Assembly: GCA_965204905.1 (NCBI GenBank)
Contig: OZ242042.1
Location: 1,736,001 to 1,800,000, forward strand
Reading direction: 5' to 3'
Length of the DNA stretch: 64,000 bases
Origin: Bin87 sp965204905
GTDB lineage: Bacteria; Chloroflexota; Dehalococcoidia; Lucifugimonadales; UBA3495
Made by a program: the position numbers and the translations under genes. This document shows, one piece after another, positions 25,335 to 33,814 of this stretch (its first letter is position 1; every line of letters begins with the position of its first letter). The notes beneath the pieces are model-generated. The model saw only the letters and a program-made list of their open reading frames with translations, searched no databases and had not been told where the DNA came from.

Positions 25335-25931
25335 ATGATCAACAATACTGACGCCGTCCGTCTGATTGACAGCAAGCGCGAAGAGGCCGTCCTCATCCCG
25401 ACCATGAACGCCGGGAACGTCCGGTTCGGCCTGCCGTCCGTTACATCCAACCAGGTGCTTGACCTCCCGATTTCCGGCGCGATGGGCAAAGCCAGCAATG
25501 TCGGGTTGGGTATTGCATTGGCTCAGCCGGGGCGTAAAGTAATTGTGATGGACGGCGACGGGAGCCTGCTGATGAACCTGGGCGCGTTGGTGACCACGTC
25601 AACCAAGGCGCCCAAGAACTTCTATCATTTCCTGTTCAACAACGGTGTGTACGCGGTTACCGGCGGGCAACCCATCCCTGGTTCCGACGGCGTGACCAAT
25701 TGGGAAGAAATCGCACGCGGCGCCGGATACGCGGCCGTCTTCTCATACGACAATCTGGAGGACCTGGCTACCGGAATAGACGAAGTGCTGGCCGCCGAGG
25801 GGCCCGTGTTCGTACATCTGGCCGTCGAGCCGGAGATTGAAAACACGCCGGTACAGTTCCGGGTGCGCGCTTCCAGGACCGCCCAGCAGGCTTACGAGGA
25901 AGTCACCGCAGCGCTGGCTGGCGACAACTAA
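25335..25931 (+). CDS. ThDP decarboxylase beta subunit (ComE-like)
   Basis: A 198-residue ThDP-diphosphate-binding domain, the partner of the gene just upstream. The cofactor motif is intact: Gly74-Asp75-Gly76 and, 26 residues on, Asn102-Asn103. The conserved block LPISGAMGKASNVGLGIALAQPG precedes it, split here from the motif by PGRKVIVM. AGGAGC lies upstream of the ATG. With the alpha subunit it should form an active heteromer that decarboxylates a sulfonated, phosphonated or similar 2-oxoacid. Confidence 0.87.
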   Translation: MINNTDAVRLIDSKREEAVLIPTMNAGNVRFGLPSVTSNQVLDLPISGAMGKASNVGLGIALAQPGRKVIVMDGDGSLLMNLGALVTTSTKAPKNFYHFLFNNGVYAVTGGQPIPGSDGVTNWEEIARGAGYAAVFSYDNLEDLATGIDEVLAAEGPVFVHLAVEPEIENTPVQFRVRASRTAQQAYEEVTAALAGDN

Positions 25932-25956
25932 GTTATCCGCATCACATTCGACGACG

Positions 25957-25984
25957 AACGGGGGCGAACTAATTCGCCCCCGTT
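25957..25984. repeat. GGGGGCG-type hairpin, copy 5
   Basis: Arms AACGGGGGCGAA and TTCGCCCCCGTT (12 bp) with loop CTAA. It directly follows the beta-subunit gene and is probably its terminator. Confidence 0.8.
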
Positions 25985-26010
25985 ACTTGCATCAATCCGG
26001 TTCTTCCACC

Positions 26011-26244
26011 ATGAGATTCCAGCCCTTTAGCATTTTCGGCCGGCTGTTGGCCTCCGCAGTGGTAGTCGCCGGATTCTATCTGCTGTGGCTCGGTTTCGTG
26101 GAAAGCAACCTGGTGAAGGCGATACTCGGGGGTGTTCTGATTCCAGCCGGCCTGTACCTGATGGTATCCTCCAGGCGGAAAGAGATTCTGCGGGAATCGG
26201 AATCCAACGACCCTGCCGACCTTACATCGAGTGAATCCGAATGA
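26011..26244 (+). CDS. small membrane protein
   Basis: 77 residues with two predicted transmembrane helices (about 9-27 and 35-52), a basic SSRRKE turn and a Ser/Glu-rich cytoplasmic tail. Not recognised. Its stop overlaps the start of the degenerate ThDP gene as ATGA, so they are translated together. It sits between the active decarboxylase beta gene and its degenerate paralogue. Confidence 0.6.
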   Translation: MRFQPFSIFGRLLASAVVVAGFYLLWLGFVESNLVKAILGGVLIPAGLYLMVSSRRKEILRESESNDPADLTSSESE

Positions 26245-26813
26245 TTCCATCACGAGAAGTCGCCCGCGCCATCAACTACCACCGTCAGGACGCCCTGGTG
26301 GTGTCCACGTCGGCGGCGCTGCGAGAATGGCACCTGGTGTCGGAAAGGCGCGACTTGGACATTGACCTCTCGGATTGCATGGACCGCGCCCCAGCCGTCG
26401 GCTTGGGCCTTTCCCTGGCGCAACCCGGCCGCCGTATCCTGGTGCTGGACTGCGACGGCACGCTGCGTACAGACCTGGCGGGCCTGGCAACCATCGGCGA
26501 AGTTGGGCCGGAGAACCTGGTGCATTTCGTTCTGGAAGACGCCGAGCACACATCCACGGAAGGGATGCCGATAGCGGGCCTAGACCGGATCGATTTTGAA
26601 GGCATGGCGCGCAGCGCCGGGTATGCTCACGCCTGCCGGTACGACAACCTCGAAGAACTGCTCATCGGGATGGAGGAGCTGATGCGCCGTCCCGGGCCGG
26701 TGCTGGTGGCGGTCAAGGTGGTTCCCGAACCGGAACCGCCGCCCTTCCCGGAGCGGAGCATGGCGGACGGATGGGCGCAGGTTCGCGTGGGCCTGGCCAC
26801 TCAATCTCTATAA
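26241..26813 (+). CDS. degenerate ComE-like ThDP-fold paralogue
   Basis: 190 residues, clearly homologous to the beta subunit at 25335. VGLGLSLAQPGRRILVLD, IDFEGMARSAGYAHACRYDNLEELL and PGPVLVAVKV all align with it. The cofactor motif is broken: GDG is Cys71-Asp72-Gly73 and the metal-binding NN is Glu99-Asp100. It therefore probably does not bind ThDP normally and may be a structural or regulatory subunit. It is translationally coupled to the small membrane protein upstream. Loss of motif is seen directly; loss of activity is inference. Confidence 0.8.
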   Translation: MIPSREVARAINYHRQDALVVSTSAALREWHLVSERRDLDIDLSDCMDRAPAVGLGLSLAQPGRRILVLDCDGTLRTDLAGLATIGEVGPENLVHFVLEDAEHTSTEGMPIAGLDRIDFEGMARSAGYAHACRYDNLEELLIGMEELMRRPGPVLVAVKVVPEPEPPPFPERSMADGWAQVRVGLATQSL

Positions 26814-26819
26814 GCAATC

Positions 26820-27206
26820 ATGCACCACTGGACCGTCGGCGGCGACATTCATATCGGTTGGCCGGATCACGGGGCCGCGGAACGACGCTACACCATCGTT
26901 GACCTCGACCTGTTCGGCAAGGTGTTTCGGGCGAGGGTTACCGACGGACAACGCGAGGGCGGGTTCATGGTGATATTCGACTGCCCGAACGTGATACTGG
27001 AGCAACTGGCGGAACAGGCCACGAGCGCGCTAGGCTTCCGGGTGATTGTGTCCAGCCTGCGCACCAGCATTGAAGGCGCGATAGTGCGCAGTTTCGATTA
27101 CGAATGGTATCCGACGCCGGAATACGCGGAACGGCCCCGCGCACTGGCTACGACGCTGGCCGGCCTTTATAACGAGATTGCGCCCGGTCAAGCGGGCCAA
27201 GTGTAG
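26820..27206 (+). CDS. hypothetical protein
   Basis: 128 residues, not recognised. Alternating beta strands (RYTIVDLDLFGKVFRARV, GFMVIFDCPNVILEQL, GFRVIVSSL) suggest a compact alpha/beta domain with no signal peptide or membrane helix. It starts 6 bp after the degenerate ThDP gene and probably belongs to that transcript. It is followed immediately by an inverted-repeat element. Confidence 0.55.
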   Translation: MHHWTVGGDIHIGWPDHGAAERRYTIVDLDLFGKVFRARVTDGQREGGFMVIFDCPNVILEQLAEQATSALGFRVIVSSLRTSIEGAIVRSFDYEWYPTPEYAERPRALATTLAGLYNEIAPGQAGQV

Positions 27207-27214
27207 GTTTCTGG

Positions 27215-27234
27215 ATTCCCGCTTTCGCGGGAAT
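27215..27234. repeat. TTTC-loop hairpin, copy 1
   Basis: ATTCCCGC - TTTC - GCGGGAAT, followed by GACGA. One of four copies in the window with the same loop but different arms. It lies between a gene end and the converging CoxE-like gene. Confidence 0.8.
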
Positions 27235-27255
27235 GACGATATTTGTTAGCAGACC

Positions 27256-28638
27256 CTAACCGCCTGGTATGTTGGGATGCCCCCAAAGCGGGTGTCGGAA
27301 AGTTGGAGCCAGAGCGGGATTCAGGTCGCGGCGAGAGCGCGCCGCCGTAGTCCCGTCGTGCGGCACCGCCCCGGTTGGGTCTGGTTCTTCGACGGGAGCA
27401 TCGGGTGGACGCCGGGATGGCGGTAAAGGCCGGCGGTCGGAAAGATTGTTCAGGTGCCGGGCCAGTTCCTGCAAGCTGTGCAGGTTGTGAGCGGGCATGA
27501 AGTCGTCGATATAGGGCAGGGCCGCCTGCATACCCCTGGTCAAGGGTTGATAAGTCGGAGATCCCAACAGGGGGTTGAGCCAGATCAGCCGGTGGCAACT
27601 ACGCTGCAACCGGGCCATCTCGTGGGAAAGCAGTTCAGGCTCGCCGCGATCCCAGCCATCCGAGATAACCAACACCACCGCGCCGCCCCGCAGGACGCGC
27701 CGCGCCCAGCGGTAGTTGAAGGTCTTGATCGCCTCCCCGATGCGGGTGCCGCCGGCCCAGTCGGGCACGGCGTGGGCAACCTGGGCCACCGCCTGGTCCA
27801 CGCCGCGAGCGGCGAGATGCCGAGTGATACGGGTGAGCCGGGTGGCGAACAGGAACGCTTCGAGTTGCTGGCCGCTAATCGCGACGGTATGCACAAAATG
27901 GAGCAGCATTCGGGTGTAACGCTCCATGGAGCCGCTGACGTCGCAGATCAGAACCAGCGGGCGGGATTTCGTCTTGCGTCTCCGATGGGCGAGCTCAAGC
28001 ATCTCGCCGCCGTGGGACAGGCTGCGGCGCATTGAACGGCGCAAATCAATGTCCCTGCCATTGCCCCAGGTCAGGCGGCGGGTACGTCGTCGGCCAAGGT
28101 CCCAGGCCAATTCGGCCATGAGGGAACGGGCCGCGGATACCTCCGCGGGGGTGAACTCGGCGAAATCACGCTGCCGCAGCACTTCGCGGGCGCTGAACGA
28201 GCGTTGCAAATCAACCACGGGCTGTCGGTCGTCGGCGTCTTCCGATTCGAGGTCGCCCGGCGGGCCGTCGGATGTGTCCTCCTGGTGCGGCGCAACTCGT
28301 GGCGTCCGGTAACGCCGTTCCTCCCCTATGGAACGCAAGTCGCGCATACTTCGTCCGTGGGCCGGCCGCCGCCAGAACACCTGGAAGGCTTCGTCGAACA
28401 GAGCCAGGTCGCTTTGCTTGTGCACCAGCAACGAGCGGGCCGCCAGTCGGAAGTCGTTGCGATTGCCGCCAATGGGTATGTACTCGGTAGCCCGCACCAG
28501 GTCGAGCATATTGGCGGACCCGACTTCCAGACCCAGGCGGCGCAGCACCTCGCCGAACATCAGGAGGTTAGGCAGGATCGCTCCCTCGCCGGCATCAGCG
28601 GGTGCGGTGTGAAGGTTGACGGTCAAATTGGTGGTCAT
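27256..28638 (-). CDS. VWA-domain protein, CoxE-like
   Basis: A 460-residue protein of the CoxE/VWA family. A helical N-terminal half is followed by a von Willebrand A domain from about 228. Its MIDAS is complete: CDVSGSM, Thr in GGTRIGEA and Asp in VISDGWDRG. CoxE works with the MoxR-type ATPase CoxD in maturing molybdenum CO dehydrogenase, and related pairs act as metal-insertion or assembly chaperones. The MoxR partner here (31734-32699) is on the same strand but separated by three genes. The last ~60 residues are Pro/Arg-rich. No CO dehydrogenase gene is in the window. Confidence 0.87.
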   Translation of the reverse strand: MTTNLTVNLHTAPADAGEGAILPNLLMFGEVLRRLGLEVGSANMLDLVRATEYIPIGGNRNDFRLAARSLLVHKQSDLALFDEAFQVFWRRPAHGRSMRDLRSIGEERRYRTPRVAPHQEDTSDGPPGDLESEDADDRQPVVDLQRSFSAREVLRQRDFAEFTPAEVSAARSLMAELAWDLGRRRTRRLTWGNGRDIDLRRSMRRSLSHGGEMLELAHRRRKTKSRPLVLICDVSGSMERYTRMLLHFVHTVAISGQQLEAFLFATRLTRITRHLAARGVDQAVAQVAHAVPDWAGGTRIGEAIKTFNYRWARRVLRGGAVVLVISDGWDRGEPELLSHEMARLQRSCHRLIWLNPLLGSPTYQPLTRGMQAALPYIDDFMPAHNLHSLQELARHLNNLSDRRPLPPSRRPPDAPVEEPDPTGAVPHDGTTAARSRRDLNPALAPTFRHPLWGHPNIPGG

Positions 28639-28651
28639 CAGCGGAATACTA

Positions 28652-29926
28652 TCACACCAGCCGGCCCTCGAATCGTCGCGGCAATGCCGCCGCCGCCAGC
28701 ACCGCCAACCCGGTCAACGCGCCCACGACCAGGACACCAGTGACCAGGGAATCCGTGCTCTCGGCCAGTGCGCCGGCGAGCACTGGGCCGCCGCCAAATC
28801 CGATTGCGCCGAAGGTTTGCACCAGCCCGGCGATGACCGACACCTCGCGGGTTCGGATGTCTCTGAACTCGAAGGGCAGTATCTCCATCGCTGGCACGAA
28901 CACCCACGCTAGCCCCATCCCGGTAAGCGCCACTGCGGCCATAAACTCGTTGCCGGCCAGCAACGCGCCCAGAGTGGACACCAGATTGAGCAAGGCCGGC
29001 AACATGACCATTAGCCGACGGTTGGTGATGTGGTTGAAAATCCAGCTGCCGAACATCCCGCCGGGAACCAGCACGTAGTACAGGAACCCGAACAATATGC
29101 TGCCGGCGGAAACGGCAACGCCCCGCTCGGTTTCCAATATGATGGGCAGGAAAGTCAGCACGGTGGTCCAGGATGCCGAGAGGCAGAGCATGACCACGCC
29201 CAGCAGCCAGGCGTGGGGGTACCGGATCAAGGCCTCGATCAGCGTTGACGTTCGGTCGTCGCGTTCCGTTGGCTCATCGGCTTCGGCGCGGTCGTCGCCA
29301 ACGGTCGTGTCCGCAGATTCCTCCAGGCTCTGGGGAGCCTTCCGGGTCAACGCCGCCCAGGCCAGCAGATGCCCGCCCAGCAGGCCGGCTTGCAGGAAAT
29401 ACGCCAGGCGCCAACTGTCCAGCACCACGATGATTATGGGGCTGAAGGTCAATGCGGCGGCCATGAACGCCGAGTGGAGCGAAAGTCCGACGGCGGTCAC
29501 CGTCGAATACTGGCGCGGCGCCGCCCACCACCGCAGCAGCAAAGGACGGGCCGGCGTCATCCCGGCCTGGGTCAGCACCATCAGAAACCGCGACGCCAGC
29601 AGGGTCCAAAAGCCCTGGGCGAGGCCCTGGGTGAATAGAAAAGGGGTCATCAGCGCCAGGCCGACCAGAACCCGGTAGTTGGGGTTGAAGCGGGCCAACA
29701 GTATGCTGAAAGGCACCAGGCACACGGCGGAGGTGCCCCACGCTACGGCCTGCAGCAAGCCAATTTGCAGATAGCTGAGTCCCAGGTCCGCCTGAAGAAA
29801 AGGCAGGAATAACCCGAAGCCGAAGGACGCCAGCACCACGGTGCTGTAGTGCAGGCGGTTGAGCAGCAGAACCGTCCAGCCGCGCGGCGACGTTCGGTTC
29901 GCAGAAGCGGCCGGCGTTTGGGCCAA
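28652..29926 (-). CDS. major facilitator superfamily transporter
   Basis: About 424 residues with twelve hydrophobic segments and an MFS layout: a first helix VLASFGFGLFLPFL, the central cytoplasmic loop rich in Asp/Glu/Arg between helices 6 and 7 (RKAPQSLEES to RDDRTSTL), and a second six-helix half. The start is uncertain. I prefer the TTG at 29926, just after the upstream oxidoreductase stop, because the ATG at 30034 would overlap that gene by about 100 bp. The substrate is unknown; linkage to the FAD oxidoreductase suggests uptake or export of its substrate. Confidence 0.82.
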   Translation of the reverse strand: MAQTPAASANRTSPRGWTVLLLNRLHYSTVVLASFGFGLFLPFLQADLGLSYLQIGLLQAVAWGTSAVCLVPFSILLARFNPNYRVLVGLALMTPFLFTQGLAQGFWTLLASRFLMVLTQAGMTPARPLLLRWWAAPRQYSTVTAVGLSLHSAFMAAALTFSPIIIVVLDSWRLAYFLQAGLLGGHLLAWAALTRKAPQSLEESADTTVGDDRAEADEPTERDDRTSTLIEALIRYPHAWLLGVVMLCLSASWTTVLTFLPIILETERGVAVSAGSILFGFLYYVLVPGGMFGSWIFNHITNRRLMVMLPALLNLVSTLGALLAGNEFMAAVALTGMGLAWVFVPAMEILPFEFRDIRTREVSVIAGLVQTFGAIGFGGGPVLAGALAESTDSLVTGVLVVGALTGLAVLAAAALPRRFEGRLV

Positions 29927-29933
29927 AGCGTCG

Positions 29934-31118
29934 CTACCGGTGACCGGCCCGTGGATGCGCCATTTCTGCGGCTTGCTCCTCGGTAAGGGTTGCGAACCTT
30001 TCGGGCCGGTATGGAGCGAGCACTGCGTCGGCATGAACGCCCTCGCAGATTTCCAGCGCCGCCAGCTGGCTGATCACGGGAGCGAGCGTAACTCCGCTGT
30101 GGGTGAGGGCGATGTACAGGTTGGGAGTCGCGGCCGTGTACCCCAGAGTTGGGTAGCCGTCCAGCGGCATGGGACGCCAGCCTACCGGAACTGGGATTGC
30201 CTTCGCGTCGGCAAGCCCGGGAAGATACTGTGCGGCGCGGGAGAGCAAGTCGTCGGCGTGGGACTGCGTGTCGTCCTCGGCCAGGCTCTCCTGGTCGCCC
30301 TCGCCGATCATAAAGCGGCCGTCGGCGCACTGGCGCAGGTGAATTTCACGCCGTCCGTCGCCCAGCGGCGGGGCATACACCACCGGGACGTTGTGCAGCA
30401 GAGGCGGCAACGGCGTGGTGCGAATCACGACGCCCGGACTCTCGGCCTGGGGAATATACACGCCGGACATTGCGGACAAAGAGGTCGTGTCGGTGCCGGC
30501 GGCCAGGACTACGGTGTCTGCCTCAAAGTCTCCGGAGTCGGTCTGGACGGCGCGGATGCCGCCGTCCGCGTCCCGGTCGAAACCTACAACCTCCGCGCCG
30601 GTAAGGATTAGAGCCTCCAACTCGCTCATGCGGCGGATGCAGGCGTCCACTACCATTTGAGGCTCCACCTGGCCCTCGTTTTCGCTGTACTCGGCAGCCG
30701 TGACCGGGCCGATTTGCAGCGATGGTTCCAACTCCGCCAATTCATCCGCAGACACGTGGCGGCTGGGATAGCCCCAAGATTGCAATTGATTGACGCGAGC
30801 TATCAGCTGCGTGGCGGCGGCAGGTTCAGTCTCCCAAGAAACCTTGCCGCCCCAGCGGAGGCCCACGTCATCGCCAAGAGCAGCGGCGAAGCGCGACCAC
30901 ATTTCCAGGGAGCGCCGGTTCAGGTTATGGTAACCGATCGGTTCCTTGGCTCCCGCGTTGATCCAGGCAAAGCTGTGGCTGGACGCGCCGCTCCCCGGCT
31001 CCGCCTTGTCAATCAGCGTCACCCGTTGACCGCGAGAAGCAATGCGCCAGGCGATGGACGCCCCGACTATGCCACCGCCGATTACGACGACGCCTTTACT
31101 CTTCAGGCTAACGGTCAT
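29934..31118 (-). CDS. FAD-dependent oxidoreductase, DAO family
   Basis: About 394 residues. FAD-binding VVVIGGGIVGASIAWRIA followed by VTLIDK, then GASSHSFAWINAG in the style of glycine/sarcosine oxidases. A C-terminal DAO domain (VGWRPMPLDGYPTLGYT, YIALTHSGVTLAPVI) completes it. It is a different paralogue from the one at 9222. I chose ATG 31118, which overlaps the end of the upstream acidic gene by 11 bp. An alternative ATG is at 31130. Substrate unknown, presumably an amino acid or methylated amine. Confidence 0.87.
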   Translation of the reverse strand: MTVSLKSKGVVVIGGGIVGASIAWRIASRGQRVTLIDKAEPGSGASSHSFAWINAGAKEPIGYHNLNRRSLEMWSRFAAALGDDVGLRWGGKVSWETEPAAATQLIARVNQLQSWGYPSRHVSADELAELEPSLQIGPVTAAEYSENEGQVEPQMVVDACIRRMSELEALILTGAEVVGFDRDADGGIRAVQTDSGDFEADTVVLAAGTDTTSLSAMSGVYIPQAESPGVVIRTTPLPPLLHNVPVVYAPPLGDGRREIHLRQCADGRFMIGEGDQESLAEDDTQSHADDLLSRAAQYLPGLADAKAIPVPVGWRPMPLDGYPTLGYTAATPNLYIALTHSGVTLAPVISQLAALEICEGVHADAVLAPYRPERFATLTEEQAAEMAHPRAGHR

Positions 31119-31662
31119 TGGGGTCACCATCAAAGTCCAGGTCAAATTCTGACACACCGAGTTCGGACGCGAACTGAGAGAAGTCGATGTCATCCAGATC
31201 GAGATCGTCCATGTCGTCCAAGCCTTCCGGATCTAAAACGTCCAGCAGCAGGTGATCGGTAAGCATCTTGATCACGGTCAACGGCGCGGCTGCCGCTTCA
31301 TAGTCCAAGTCCCCGGCGATAACGTCTCTGAGCAGGGGACGGCTGGCCACGGCCTGAAGCATCGCCGCGCCAACAATGGTAGCTTCATCGCTGGCATCCT
31401 CAGATTCGAGGTTTTCCAGCGCTACCATCGCCATCATGGCGTCCTCGTCGCCGTCATCCGCCCGGTCCGAAATTACCTGAGCGATTCGTTCGGTGGCATC
31501 AATGAATTCCTGCTCATCCGGGTCGCTGGTGACACAGGCAAAGTACAGCATCAATAGTTCCGACACGCTCCTATCGCCGCTGGACAACAGGACGTCGTTA
31601 ACCAGTTCAGCGTTCAAGGGTGGGAATGCGCTCAGGTCCGGGGATTCAAAAAAACGGTCCAC
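31108..31662 (-). CDS. acidic hypothetical protein
   Basis: 184 residues, strongly acidic, ending with a run of Asp-rich repeats (PEGLDDMDDLDLDDIDF and DFDGDPND). Predicted helical, no membrane segment. Not recognised. The start is GTG at 31662 with GGGAG 7 nt upstream. It lies between the MoxR ATPase and the FAD oxidoreductase and overlaps the latter by 11 bp. An acidic adaptor for the MoxR-VWA system is conceivable but unsupported by motif. Confidence 0.6.
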   Translation of the reverse strand: MDRFFESPDLSAFPPLNAELVNDVLLSSGDRSVSELLMLYFACVTSDPDEQEFIDATERIAQVISDRADDGDEDAMMAMVALENLESEDASDEATIVGAAMLQAVASRPLLRDVIAGDLDYEAAAAPLTVIKMLTDHLLLDVLDPEGLDDMDDLDLDDIDFSQFASELGVSEFDLDFDGDPNDR

Positions 31663-31733
31663 GTTGATCTCCCAACTTGGTTAGAGTCGGCTCCCGGCTA
31701 ATCCGCCATCGCGGTGCAGGCGGCCGCATTGCA

Positions 31734-32699
31734 TCAGGCCCGCCGGCCACCACGGCGCGGCCCCCGATTCTGCGAGCGCTCCAGAAGGCCGCGAACGGGT
31801 TCGCCGCGCACGGCTTCGATATCGTCCTGGTACTTGAGCATGATGCCCAGGGTGTCGTCGATTACTTCAGGTTCCAACTGCCGCATATTCAGGGCCATCA
31901 GAGCGGAGGTCCAGTCAAGGGTCTCGGAAACGCCTGGAATTTTGTACAACTCGGTGTCGCGCAACTCCTGTATGAACGACGTTACCTGCTGGGCCAACTG
32001 CCGAGGCGCGTCAGGCAGCCGGGCAGTTACAATCTGAAGCTCTTTCTGGTAATCGGGGTAGTCCACCCAGTAGTACAGGCACCGCCGCTTGAGCGCGTCG
32101 TGCACCTCGCGGGTGCGGTTCGACGTGATGACGACGACCGGGGGATAGGCGGCGTGGAAGGAGCCGAGTTCCGGTATCGTGATTTGATAATCGGCAAGCA
32201 GTTCCAGCAGGAAACCCTCAAATTCCTCATCGGCACGGTCAAGCTCGTCGATCAACAGCACCGGAGCCCGATCGCGGGATTCGTCGATGGCCTCCAGCAG
32301 GGGACGCTTGATGAGGAACTGCGGACTGAAGAGATCAATGTCCGCAGCGGCACTTTCATCCGTCCCGCGCCGCGCTTCCAGCAACCGGATTTCCAGCAAC
32401 TGCCGCGTGTGGTTCCACTCGTACACGGCATGGTTCACGTCCAGCCCTTCATAGCACTGCAAACGGATGAGGTCGGTGTTGAGTCCGGCGGCCAGCGCGC
32501 GGGCGATTTCAGTCTTGCCGACGCCGGCCTCGCCTTCCAGGAACAGGGGACGCTGGAGCTTCAGCGCCAGAAAAATGGCGATGGCCAACCCGCGGTCGGT
32601 TATGTAAGCCTGGTCGCGGAGCAGAGATTGAACATCCTCCACCGAACCGGGCATGGCGGCCGCGGTCGGCGGAGATTGGTCGGTGTGAACAGCAGTCAA
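31734..32699 (-). CDS. MoxR-family AAA+ ATPase (CoxD-like)
   Basis: A 321-residue AAA+ protein: Walker A GEAGVGKT at 56-63, Walker B VLLIDELDRAD, sensor 1 VITSNRTRE and an arginine-finger region RRCLYYWVDYPD. MoxR/CoxD ATPases act with VWA proteins to remodel or insert metals into target enzymes. The CoxE-like VWA gene lies downstream on the same strand at 27256. The start is TTG 32699 with GGAG 7 nt before it. The C terminus is Arg-rich (SQNRGPRRGGRRA). Confidence 0.88.
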   Translation of the reverse strand: MTAVHTDQSPPTAAAMPGSVEDVQSLLRDQAYITDRGLAIAIFLALKLQRPLFLEGEAGVGKTEIARALAAGLNTDLIRLQCYEGLDVNHAVYEWNHTRQLLEIRLLEARRGTDESAAADIDLFSPQFLIKRPLLEAIDESRDRAPVLLIDELDRADEEFEGFLLELLADYQITIPELGSFHAAYPPVVVITSNRTREVHDALKRRCLYYWVDYPDYQKELQIVTARLPDAPRQLAQQVTSFIQELRDTELYKIPGVSETLDWTSALMALNMRQLEPEVIDDTLGIMLKYQDDIEAVRGEPVRGLLERSQNRGPRRGGRRA

Positions 32700-32762
32700 C
32701 GGAAAACTCCAGGGGACGTGATAGGCCGACGCCCATTGTATCTTATCGGTGGCGGGGTTCGT

Positions 32763-33401
32763 TCACCCTAACCAACCCACCGCAAACTCGCGCACCAGCC
32801 CGCGCAGCGATTCCCAGTGGTCACCCAGGCTGGCGCGTTCCGCCTCAGTCAATTGGTCGTAAGTCCGCGCGAACTCAGCGAAGTACCACAGTGGGAAAAC
32901 CCAGAATCCGTCGCCGCCCGTGGGGTCACCAGCCTCATCCAGACCATCCACGATGCGGCCGGTGGCGCCCTGAACCTCCCACGAGGCCAAAGTGCGCCCA
33001 CGCTCGGCGATAGCCAGCCCTTCGACGAAGGCGGCGGCGCGGTCGGACCCGGAGTAGGGTTTCAGCAACGACAACAGACGGCGTTGTCGCTCGCTGTCGT
33101 CAGCGGCCGGGCCGGCGAACCGCCGAGTATGGCGACTCTCCCAATTCGCTCCCAGGGCGGGTACCAGAAGCCCGCCGTCGCTGGCAATGGCCGCCATGCC
33201 GGCAACGCTGGACCATTCCTCAGCCTTGGCCCGGGCGATGGCCTCGTGGGTATCGGCGGATTCATCCGGCGAAGCGGAAACACCCGCCTCAGCGGGCGTT
33301 ACCGGATGCACGGGCAGGCCCTCCAGAAGCCACCGCAACATCCGCTGTTTGTCGCCGTTGCCGGTGGCGAGCAGGATCGGTACCGGCTGCGCGGTGGCCA
33401 T
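32763..33401 (-). CDS. HAM1/RdgB-type non-canonical purine NTP pyrophosphatase
   Basis: 212 residues with the HAM1 start ILLATGNGDKQRML (the TxNxxK-like motif), a middle AIARAKAEEWSS corresponding to the NA..KA helix, and ASDGGLLVPALG matching the D(S/D)GL motif. Housekeeping RdgB removes ITP and XTP from the nucleotide pool. This copy is divergent: the usual SDG box reads TGGDGFWVFPL, so it may be a specialised paralogue. ATG 33401 overlaps the stop of the upstream gene as TGATG. Confidence 0.75.
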   Translation of the reverse strand: MATAQPVPILLATGNGDKQRMLRWLLEGLPVHPVTPAEAGVSASPDESADTHEAIARAKAEEWSSVAGMAAIASDGGLLVPALGANWESRHTRRFAGPAADDSERQRRLLSLLKPYSGSDRAAAFVEGLAIAERGRTLASWEVQGATGRIVDGLDEAGDPTGGDGFWVFPLWYFAEFARTYDQLTEAERASLGDHWESLRGLVREFAVGWLG

Positions 33402-33799
33402 CAACCGGATCGCCGGCTGACGTTGAGCGGCAGCCGGGCCATCTCGCTCCCGTCAATCACGATATGGAACGCGTGAGGCCCCGCCGAGTTGAAAGTTACG
33501 CTGTTGACCTCGACGATGATCCGAGCCTTCGCATCGACCACTCCCTCGCGCGGTGAAAAGGCAATTCCCTGCTCAATCGGGGTAATGGTGTCTCGGGCGT
33601 CCGGATCCAGCAGCCGGATTCCCATGCGCTTTTCGCCGGCTTCGGCGGCGGAATAGTTGACCACGCACACGATGATAAAGCGCGGGTGGGTCAACGGAAT
33701 CGAATCGCCCTGAACGGAGTCAATGCCGATGCCCAGGGCATGCAGTTTGCCCCGGTCATCGGTGGCGGAATCGCACAGGAAAGCAAGCTCGGTGTTCAA
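33401..33799 (-). CDS. DUF6941-like hypothetical protein
   Basis: 132 residues, mostly beta: ELAFLCDSATDDRGKLHALGIGIDSV at the start, then FIIVCVVNYSAAEAGEKRMGIRLLDPD and a HAFHIVIDGSEMARLPLNV end. This pattern resembles DUF6941 proteins, which have no known function; assignment is from memory of the family start. The start codon is TTG at 33799 with AGGAG upstream. It is coupled to the HAM1 gene and lies 15 bp after the MFS stop. Confidence 0.6.
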   Translation of the reverse strand: MNTELAFLCDSATDDRGKLHALGIGIDSVQGDSIPLTHPRFIIVCVVNYSAAEAGEKRMGIRLLDPDARDTITPIEQGIAFSPREGVVDAKARIIVEVNSVTFNSAGPHAFHIVIDGSEMARLPLNVSRRSG

Positions 33800-33814
33800 T
33801 GCAATTGGCTCCTT

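Noticed and set aside
29927..30034. ATG at 30034 as the start of the MFS transporter
   Set aside because: It would overlap the FAD oxidoreductase by about 100 bp and add a charged, non-MFS-like leader.
33285..33312. CCCGC-TCAG-GCGGG-like hairpin in the HAM1 gene as an inserted repeat
   Set aside because: The encoded VTPAEAGV fits the family alignment without an insertion, so the short complementarity is probably chance.
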